Assembly (NCBI GenBank): GCA_948762645.1
Contig: CAQBRY010000053.1
Coordinates: 1 to 11,571 of the forward strand
Direction: 5' to 3'
DNA: 11,571 nt
Origin: an uncultured Eubacteriales bacterium
GTDB taxonomy: Bacteria > Bacillota > Clostridia > Oscillospirales > Acutalibacteraceae
The translations under genes and the position numbers were made by a program. Every line of letters starts with the position of its first letter. The stretch's first letter is position 1. The notes beneath the pieces are model-generated. The model saw nothing but the letters and a program-made list of their open reading frames with translations. It was not told where the DNA came from and did not search any database. Positions 6,218-11,571 of the stretch are shown piece after piece.

Positions 6218-6844
6218 ATGGATTTATATCGAAAAATAATTAAAAATATTTTTAATTTTGCTAGTAACCATAATTCTGAAGATAAATCAAATGAAAGCTT
6301 ACAGTCTGATTTTAATTCTTCTGAAAGGCTATATAAAAATACTTTTAAATTAAAAATTAAGATTATATTAAGTTTTTTGATGATAGCATTACTTTTATTA
6401 GGATCTATATTTTTATTTAAGAAAGATAATAATCATGAAAGTAATATCGAATTAAAAGATATTATTATAGAAGAAAGTCATGAACTTAAAGAAGAACAAG
6501 AAAAAGAAGATTATGTGGAAGAAGAAAAACATCATAATTATAAATCTAATGGAAATAAAGAAGAACAGAAAGTATTGAGAAAAAATAAGGTAATAAAAGA
6601 TAAAAAGATCGTGGAAGATGAATCTAATGAGACTAAAAAATCTAATAAGACTAATAAAAACAAATCAAAAGGTAATGATTCTTTTTTATCAGAGGAATCA
6701 AGTAAAAAAGTTTCTAATGTATACATAACCGAAAAAGGCTCTTGCTATCATTTTAAGAAATGTGGTAAAGGAAATTATTACTCAGTTTCTTTGAGTGAAG
6801 CAAAGGAAAAAGGTTTACGTCCTTGTAAGAGATGCTGTAAATAA
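6218..6844 (+). CDS. Membrane-anchored protein with charged linker and C-terminal Cys-rich zinc-ribbon-like module
   Basis: A 208-residue protein of unknown function. Residues 1-45 are polar with several Lys/Arg. One strong hydrophobic helix (about 46-67, IKIILSFLMIALLLLGSIFLF) is followed at once by KK. Residues 70-165 are an extreme Glu/Lys/Asn-rich linker. The last 40 residues form a compact module: VYITEKGSCYHFKKC, then SVSLSEAKEKGLRPCKRCC, with Cys 176, 182, 203, 206, 207 and His178. This resembles the small Ada-like or nuclease-associated metal-binding module (pattern VYxTxxGxxYHxxxC...SLxEAxxxGxxPCxxC) found at the end of secreted nucleases and ComEC-like proteins in Firmicutes. No nuclease domain is present here. 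The positive-inside side is ambiguous; a single anchor with the module outside is plausible. Start: ATG 6218 with AAAGGTGAT upstream. Confidence 0.75.
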   Translation: MDLYRKIIKNIFNFASNHNSEDKSNESLQSDFNSSERLYKNTFKLKIKIILSFLMIALLLLGSIFLFKKDNNHESNIELKDIIIEESHELKEEQEKEDYVEEEKHHNYKSNGNKEEQKVLRKNKVIKDKKIVEDESNETKKSNKTNKNKSKGNDSFLSEESSKKVSNVYITEKGSCYHFKKCGKGNYYSVSLSEAKEKGLRPCKRCCK

Positions 6845-7170
6845 AATTTTAGAGAATAATAAAAATTATGCAAGTATTTTTTATTGTCTAATGGGGTACG
6901 GAACGAGTTCAAGACGACTTATTAAAAGTCCTGGAAATTTAATATAAATAAAGTATAAGACAGTAAATTTAGTTACTGTCTTATAAATTTTGGTTAATTA
7001 AAAAACTTACTATACAATAAATAGTTACACGAAATTAATAAATTTTATATTAAAATAAAGTCAGTTCAAATGAAAGACAATTTTTATTTATAAAATATTT
7101 AAATAAAGATGCCATGAATTATTATTTTTTGGTCTAACCTGATAAGTCAGATGATTGATTTTTTATGTTT
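6845..7170. other. Convergent intergenic stretch of about 325 bases
   Basis: It holds the 12-bp stem-loop listed separately and a short island of distinctly higher GC (6893-6934, about half G+C). It also has a weak 4-bp hairpin, CTGATAAGTCAG (7140-7151), followed by a T6 run on the plus strand. I see no gene with a ribosome site. Confidence 0.5.
6955..6984. terminator. Perfect 12-bp stem-loop between convergent genes
   Basis: ATAAGACAGTAA (6955-6966) and TTACTGTCTTAT (6973-6984) are exact complements with a 6-base loop. It sits between the plus-strand Cys-module gene and the minus-strand secreted protein gene. Flanks are A+T-rich with only short T-runs (AAATTTTGG on plus, ACTTTATTTATATT on minus). 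It is best read as a shared, bidirectional terminator. Confidence 0.65.
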
Positions 7171-8910
7171 TTAATTTATTTCTTTAAAATAGCCATTATT
7201 AAAGCAAATAATTATAAATTTAAATCCCAAATGATTATCTATCTCAAAAATATCTGAATCTGGACCTGGACCTGGCTCCCAATTATATAGGTCACCCATA
7301 AAACTTATAGCATTTGCTAGAAATGCTTCATGTTCTCCATTAGCCCATCCTTGCCAATAATTAGCATCATCACCATTGTATTCAGAAATTTTTTGTATAG
7401 TTCTCTCTATTTGTTCATGTGTTTTGCCAGAAAATTTGCAATAATTTTCAAAGGATATATTTTCTTGGTCAGAATTGTCAGTAATTACTCTCTGATCATT
7501 TTCATTAAGACATCGATCTATTATCTGATGTGATTGTTCTATTAAATATTTTTTATCCATGAAATCTTTTAGATAATTTAAAGCATATTCTTGACCCCGA
7601 TCATTACTGGAATATTGTTGTGTAATACCAAGCAGATATCTAAGATAACTTAGCATATAGTTACAATCTAATAATGGTTCGGCCACTCTTCTGTAATCAT
7701 TAAGAAATTTCACTTTAGCGGAGTCTAATATTTTATTTTTTAAGTTAGTAAATGTATTGTTTATTAAAAATTCTATTTGATTTTGTGGACCTGCATTTTG
7801 ATTTTCATGCCCAATACTATTTTCACTCAAAAATCTGTATAAATTATCATATGCAGTATTTACAAGAGCTTCAGCTCTCCAGCTACAGTGTCCACCATGT
7901 GAAGAAAGCGACATTAAAGTGGCTTCGATAATGCCTGACCAACCATTATTGTCTCTATTTTCATACATTGCTTCAATGCACTGAGCCAGAATGGTTTTAT
8001 GATATTCTGATATTTGAAAATATCTACGTTGATCAGTGAAAAAATACTCAGTTGCACTCTGGGTCCAACCAGTTTGTCGATCGTCAACCTGCATCCCGCT
8101 AGTAATATTAAATTGTCTGCATAAAGCGCTTAATTTATTGCCTATATCATTAGAGTTATTAATGTTTACAGTCATATTTGTAATATAATTTTTTAAATAC
8201 ACGGAACCATTTTCATCGCCTAATGCACAACTTTGTCCAAAATTTAAACTTAATGCATGCCGATATTCCCTTGCTGGAGCTATTCCACTATTACGAATTT
8301 CACGTATTATAGATTCTATTTGATCATTTAATTGTGATAGATAATTGCGAACAAATCTATGTCTTAGATCACCGTTGTTTTGTAGGTTTCTAACGTTATT
8401 CACTAATTCATTTAATCTGGTTGTTAATAAATTATTTTGGGCTCCATGTTCTCTGATATAATTTTGAAGTTGATCTGATAGTTGTGTGATTTGTCTTATA
8501 GAATTTTGATTACTTTCTCTTAGTGTACTCAATTGACAGTTTGCTGTAAAAATATATGCTTCTAAACGGCGTCGTACATCTTCTACACTTTGTAGTCTAT
8601 TGTTTAAAGCATTATTTTTTTCTTTTAAGGATTTAAGTTGTGGATCTACAACTGATTTATAAAGTCCATAAAATACAAGTGAACTTGCAACAGTTGCGGA
8701 AGTAATAGGATGTTCTTTAATAGTATCTTGTAAGTTCTGAATCTTTTGGGCAATTTTACCTTTAATATCATCTGAAAATTCTGATTTATTTTGAGTTGTT
8801 TTAGCTATAGTTGATGTATTTTCAGAAACTTTATATGCGGATGTTGAAGGTAAAGTTAAAGTAAGTGCTGATAAAGATAGGCATAATGTTTTAGAAAGTT
8901 TTTTACTCAT
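7171..8910 (-). CDS. Large secreted coiled-coil protein of unknown function
   Basis: Counted from ATG 8908-8910 it has 579 residues. Residues 1-25 form a Sec-like signal sequence (KK near the start, LCLSLSALTLTL, then a possible cut after TSA). A second, milder hydrophobic segment lies at 68-88. Residues 90-205 look like coiled coil rich in Leu, Asn, Gln and Arg. The C-terminal part (about 220-579) is a Cys- and Trp-containing region with striking blocks SSHGGHCSWRAEALVN (336-351), YWQGWANGEHEAFLANA (518-534) and NWEPGPGPDSDIFEIDNHLG (543-562). I recognise no catalytic family. There is no LPxTG anchor. The frame is open upstream of this ATG and encodes a Nif11-type Gly-Gly leader, so the real product may be about 651 residues. 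The GGAGG at 8915-8919 can serve as a ribosome site for the internal ATG. Confidence 0.8.
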   Translation of the reverse strand: MSKKLSKTLCLSLSALTLTLPSTSAYKVSENTSTIAKTTQNKSEFSDDIKGKIAQKIQNLQDTIKEHPITSATVASSLVFYGLYKSVVDPQLKSLKEKNNALNNRLQSVEDVRRRLEAYIFTANCQLSTLRESNQNSIRQITQLSDQLQNYIREHGAQNNLLTTRLNELVNNVRNLQNNGDLRHRFVRNYLSQLNDQIESIIREIRNSGIAPAREYRHALSLNFGQSCALGDENGSVYLKNYITNMTVNINNSNDIGNKLSALCRQFNITSGMQVDDRQTGWTQSATEYFFTDQRRYFQISEYHKTILAQCIEAMYENRDNNGWSGIIEATLMSLSSHGGHCSWRAEALVNTAYDNLYRFLSENSIGHENQNAGPQNQIEFLINNTFTNLKNKILDSAKVKFLNDYRRVAEPLLDCNYMLSYLRYLLGITQQYSSNDRGQEYALNYLKDFMDKKYLIEQSHQIIDRCLNENDQRVITDNSDQENISFENYCKFSGKTHEQIERTIQKISEYNGDDANYWQGWANGEHEAFLANAISFMGDLYNWEPGPGPDSDIFEIDNHLGFKFIIICFNNGYFKEIN

Positions 8911-9125
8911 TTTTCCTCCATATATTTTTTCTAAGTTTTCTTCAGAAATCGTATTATCATTTGCAATTTGTAAAAAGTGTTTTACGAGATCATTTTTATC
9001 ATATCCAGATTTTTGAGAAATAAAAAATTCATATAAGTCATCTATGTTGTCTATTAATAATAATTTTTTAGCAATTCTTTGTTTTCTAGTATTTTTTGAA
9101 GAGCTTCATTAATTAATTTATTCAT
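8911..9125 (-). CDS. Nif11-like double-glycine leader, split by a -1 frame change
   Basis: AAAGGAG followed by ATG 9123-9125 opens MNKLINEALQKILENKELLK, but this frame stops at TAA 9054-9056 after 23 codons. In the -1 frame, from the A6 run at 9064-9069, the sequence continues KLLLIDNIDDLYEFFI, SQKSGYDKNDLVKHFLQIA and NDNTISEENLEKIYGGK, without a stop, straight into the ATG at 8910. Joined, the 72 residues have the layout of Nif11 (PF07862) leaders: ALxKxLENKEL, xDDLYEF, SGYD, ISEENLEKIYGG. The family is normally cut after GG by a C39-type peptidase of an ABC exporter and usually precedes short peptide cores. Here the cargo is a 579-residue protein. No transporter or modification enzyme is in the window. 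Whether the join is by frameshift, slippage, or a lost A cannot be decided here. Confidence 0.75.
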
Positions 9126-9149
9126 GGTTTATTTCTCCTTTGTCTTAAA

Positions 9150-9178
9150 AGTATATTGACAAATCTGAATATTTCCAA
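9150..9178 (-). promoter_or_regulatory. Promoter for the leader / secreted protein gene
   Basis: On the minus strand TTGGAA (9173-9178) and TATACT (9150-9155) are separated by exactly 17 bases. The -10 lies 24 bases upstream of ATG 9125, leaving a short leader containing AAAGGAG. This supports ATG 9125, rather than 8910, as the start of the transcription unit. Confidence 0.65.
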
Positions 9179-9238
9179 TGTTATAACAACTTAATAAACC
9201 AACAACAAATCCAAATGATATTTAATGTTATTATAACA
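9179..9238. promoter_or_regulatory. Two operator-like palindromes upstream of the secreted protein promoter
   Basis: TGTTATAACA (9179-9188) abuts the -35 box directly. TGTTATTATAACA (9226-9238) shares the same half-sites with a three-base centre and is extended by A+T flanks. Half-sites TGTTAT / ATAACA are repeated at a centre-to-centre distance of about 48 bases. They may bind a dimeric regulator; the regulator is unknown. Confidence 0.45.
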
Positions 9239-9448
9239 TAAATGTTTTGATGAGTCAATAGAATATTAACTATAAAGAATATATCTAAGCTTTATTATAC
9301 CATACTATGCTTGAAAAAGGACCATCAAGGATATATAATTATTAAATAGTATTTTTGTGCTTTCTAAAATGAGATAAACTATAAATATCATATATTATTT
9401 AGTAAATTTAATACTAATAATAAATCAGATTTTTTAGTATATTAAAGT

Positions 9449-9477
9449 ATTACAAATAGATATTTATTTTGTATATT
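9449..9477 (+). promoter_or_regulatory. Weak candidate promoter for tsaD-metK
   Basis: ATTACA (9449-9454) and TATATT (9472-9477) are 17 bases apart, with two mismatches to the -35 and one to the -10. In such A+T-rich DNA this could be chance. Confidence 0.3.
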
Positions 9478-9534
9478 TTTTTAGAGCAATTCACCGAGAG
9501 GTAAAAATATTAGTTAATTAATAGGATGTATATT

Positions 9535-10548
9535 ATGAAAATACTAGCATTTGAAACATCTTGTGACGATACTTCTGCATCAATAGTACAAGATGGAAGG
9601 AAAGTTTTATCCTCATGTGTAGCCTCGCAAATCAGTGAACATACGTTGTATGGTGGGGTTGTACCTGAAATTGCGTCAAGAAGACATTGTGAATCAATAA
9701 AAAAAGTTTGTAAGGAAGTTTTTAAAAGAGCATGTGTTAACATTGAAGATATAGATGCAGTATCGGCAACATATGCACCAGGACTAATAGGATCTTTATT
9801 GGTAGGTTTGAATTTTGCAAAGGGAATATGTTTGTCAAAAAGATTGCCGTTAATCCCTGTGCATCATTTAAGAGGGCATGTTGCTTCATTGTATATAAGC
9901 AATATAGATTTATCGCCTCCATTTTTATGTATGATAGTTTCAGGGGGACATACTCATATAGTTGATGTACGTAATTATACTGAAATGCAGGTTTTAGCTA
10001 GAACTAGAGATGACGCCGCCGGAGAAACCTTTGACAAAGTTGCAAGATGTTTAGGTCTTCCATACCCAGGGGGAATGTACATAGATAAGATTTCGTATAA
10101 AGGAAATCCTTGTGCTTATGAAAATATTCCAAGGCCTGAAGTTGAGGGGAGTAAATATGACTTTAGTTTTTCCGGGATAAAAACATTTGTAATTAATACT
10201 ATTAATAATGCTAAAAACAGAGGTCAAGAAATTAATATTGAAGATATGGCCGCATCGGTTAGATTTGCTATTGTAGACTATATGGTATCTAAGTTCATAA
10301 TGATAGCAAAAGAGTTAGGATATAAAAAATTAGCTATATGCGGAGGAGTTTCAGCAAATACGCTTTTTCGAGATACAATGAAAAAAGAGTGTAAAAAATT
10401 GGAGTTTAAGTTTTTTATGCCTAAACTGGAGTATTGTGGAGACAATGCCGCTATGATAGGATCACAAGGATATTATGAGTACATAAATGGGAATATTTCA
10501 AACCTTGATATTAATGCTTTTTCAAGTAAGGACATTAGTTTAAGATAA
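9535..10548 (+). CDS. tsaD: tRNA N6-adenosine threonylcarbamoyltransferase TsaD
   Basis: TsaD, with TsaB and TsaE, transfers the threonylcarbamoyl group from threonylcarbamoyl-AMP to A37 of ANN-reading tRNAs (t6A). Visible ASKHA-fold motifs: FETSCDDTSA (residues 6-15), YGGVVPEIASRRH, the metal ligands HHLRGH (His111, His115), IVSGGHTH (135-141), AAGETFDKVARCLGLPYPGG (161-180), YDFSFSGIKT (208-217), ICGGVSAN (268-275) and YCGDNAAMIG with the metal-binding Asp303. All key residues are present and the length (337) is normal. Start: ATG 9535 rather than ATG 9526, because AGGA (9523-9526) lies at ribosome-site distance from 9535 and overlaps 9526, and because family proteins begin close to the ETSCDDTS motif. 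metK follows after 28 bases, suggesting one transcript. Confidence 0.96.
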   Translation: MKILAFETSCDDTSASIVQDGRKVLSSCVASQISEHTLYGGVVPEIASRRHCESIKKVCKEVFKRACVNIEDIDAVSATYAPGLIGSLLVGLNFAKGICLSKRLPLIPVHHLRGHVASLYISNIDLSPPFLCMIVSGGHTHIVDVRNYTEMQVLARTRDDAAGETFDKVARCLGLPYPGGMYIDKISYKGNPCAYENIPRPEVEGSKYDFSFSGIKTFVINTINNAKNRGQEINIEDMAASVRFAIVDYMVSKFIMIAKELGYKKLAICGGVSANTLFRDTMKKECKKLEFKFFMPKLEYCGDNAAMIGSQGYYEYINGNISNLDINAFSSKDISLR

Positions 10549-10576
10549 ATAAATATAAAAATAAAGGAGATACAAA

Positions 10577-11571
10577 ATGTCTAGACGTCTTTTTACTTCA
10601 GAATCGGTAACTGAAGGGCACCCTGATAAAATTTGCGATCAAATTTCGGATTCCATACTGGATGAAATTTTAAAGAAAGATCCTAATGCTCACGTAGCGT
10701 GTGAGGTTTCGGTTACAACCGGTCTTGTACATGTAATGGGAGAAATATCTACTAATTGCTATGTAGATATTTCAAATATTGCAAGAGAAGTTATTAAATC
10801 AATAGGATACGATAATCCATTATGTGGATTTGACGGAAATACTTGTGGAATAATAACTTCAATAGATAAACAGTCTGACGATATAGCTATAGGAGTAAAT
10901 TCATCTTTGGAAGAAAAAAACGGACAAGTGTGTGAAGCAAATCAAATAGGAGCCGGAGATCAAGGAATAATGTTTGGCTTTGCTTGTGATGAGACCCCGG
11001 AATTAATGCCTTTACCAATATCTCTTGCACATAGACTTGCAAAGAGATTGTCATTTGTAAGAAAAAATAAAATATTTAATTATTTAAAGCCCGATGGAAA
11101 AACGCAAATAACCGTAGAATATGATGGAGACAGACCAGTAAGAGTTGATACAATAGTGGTATCTGCTCAGCATAATGAAGAGATAAGTATGGATGTTTTG
11201 TCAAAAGACATTAAAGAGCTCGTAATAGATGAAGTTATTCCAAAAGAGATGATGGATAATAAAACTAAAATATTTATTAATCCTACAGGAAGATTTGTAA
11301 TAGGAGGGCCTGTTAGTGACAGTGGCCTCACTGGAAGGAAAATAATCGTTGATACTTATGGCGGATATTCAAGGCACGGAGGAGGAGCATTTTCAGGTAA
11401 GGATCCTACTAAGGTAGATAGATCGGCTGCGTATGCTGCAAGATATATAGCTAAAAATATTGTAGGGGCAGGATTTGCAAAAAAGTGCGAGGTTCAGATA
11501 GCTTATGCAATAGGCGTAGCTAAACCTGTATCGATAATGGTGGATACTTTTGGTACGTCTAGTGTGGGGAA
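10577..11571 (+). CDS. metK: S-adenosylmethionine synthase, truncated by window end
   Basis: MetK makes S-adenosylmethionine from ATP and methionine. It is cytosolic and normally a tetramer. The start is ATG 10577 with AAAGGAG 14 bases upstream. Motifs in order: FTSESVTEGHPDKICDQ (residues 6-22; His and Lys of the ATP site), GAGDQGIMFGFA (about 127-138), the central GGPVSDSGLTGRKIIVDTYG, the phosphate loop GGYSRHGGGAFSGKDP (about 261-276) and KVDRSAAYAARY. About 331 codons are inside the window, and the frame is open to the end. Family members have about 390-400 residues, so some 60 are missing downstream. It lies 28 bases after tsaD. No SAM riboswitch can fit in that gap, so expression probably depends on the tsaD transcript. 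Confidence 0.97.
   Translation, partial: MSRRLFTSESVTEGHPDKICDQISDSILDEILKKDPNAHVACEVSVTTGLVHVMGEISTNCYVDISNIAREVIKSIGYDNPLCGFDGNTCGIITSIDKQSDDIAIGVNSSLEEKNGQVCEANQIGAGDQGIMFGFACDETPELMPLPISLAHRLAKRLSFVRKNKIFNYLKPDGKTQITVEYDGDRPVRVDTIVVSAQHNEEISMDVLSKDIKELVIDEVIPKEMMDNKTKIFINPTGRFVIGGPVSDSGLTGRKIIVDTYGGYSRHGGGAFSGKDPTKVDRSAAYAARYIAKNIVGAGFAKKCEVQIAYAIGVAKPVSIMVDTFGTSSVG

Larger units (their letters stand above)
9126..9525. other. Divergent intergenic stretch of about 400 bases
   Basis: It carries the promoter and palindromes of the minus-strand unit and a weak plus-strand promoter for tsaD, listed separately. The middle (about 9240-9440) is plain A+T-rich sequence in which I see no gene, RNA structure or repeat. 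Confidence 0.55.

Noticed and set aside
6893..6934. tRNA fragment (GAGTTCAAGAC resembles a T-loop)
   Set aside because: The flanking five-base arms do not pair, and no acceptor stem, anticodon arm or CCA end is visible.
10549..10576. SAM riboswitch before metK
   Set aside because: Only 28 bases separate tsaD and metK, far too short for any SAM aptamer, and the sequence is just a ribosome site.
1..11571. CRISPR array or insertion sequence
   Set aside because: No regularly spaced repeats with unique spacers, no transposase motifs and no terminal inverted repeats with target duplications were seen.

Overview
The window is A+T-rich, roughly 70% by eye, with strong AGGAGG-type ribosome binding sites and TTG/TA-rich promoters. 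Together with the gene set (Tex, Ogt-type methyltransferase, TsaD, MetK, phage lysozyme remains) this points to a low-GC Gram-positive, most likely a member of the Clostridia or a relative. I cannot name the species from sequence alone.

Layout. Positions 1-1066 (+): the C-terminal part of a phage Gp37/Gp68-type (DUF5131) protein, followed with almost no gap by an O6-alkylguanine-DNA methyltransferase gene. Positions 1133-3277 (+): complete tex, with its own extended -10 promoter. Positions 3278-4929: a decayed, phage-flavoured stretch. It holds small or broken ORFs, an intact DUF4406 gene (minus) and, upstream of that gene, a heavily mutated GH25 lysozyme with a C-terminal LysM domain (minus, 4210 to about 4789). 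Positions 4930-6006 (-): an intact NAD(P)-dependent reductase of the dihydrodipicolinate reductase / 2,4-diaminopentanoate dehydrogenase type, ending at a clear terminator. Positions 6218-6844 (+): a divergently transcribed membrane-anchored protein with a C-terminal Cys-rich, zinc-ribbon-like module. Positions 7171-9125 (-): a large secreted coiled-coil protein of unknown function, preceded by a Nif11-type double-glycine leader. Positions 9535-11571 (+): tsaD followed by metK, which runs off the window.

The most unusual item is the 7171-9125 locus. A well-placed start codon at 9125 opens a Nif11-like leader. Reading is thrown out of frame at an A6 run (heptamer A AAA AAT, 9063-9069), yet the -1 frame carries the rest of a textbook leader ending in Gly-Gly and continues without a stop into the 579-residue protein. 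That protein begins with its own Sec-like signal sequence, and its apparent ribosome binding site is formed by the two glycine codons of the leader. Either the gene uses -1 frameshifting or polymerase slippage, or it has lost one A (real mutation, phase variation or assembly error). Two TGTTAT/ATAACA palindromes sit upstream of its promoter.

The housekeeping genes (tex, tsaD, metK) are intact and ordinary. The accessory stretches between them show clear decay: frameshifts, and stop codons at former Trp positions in the lysozyme. There are no tRNA, rRNA, CRISPR or recognisable insertion-sequence features.
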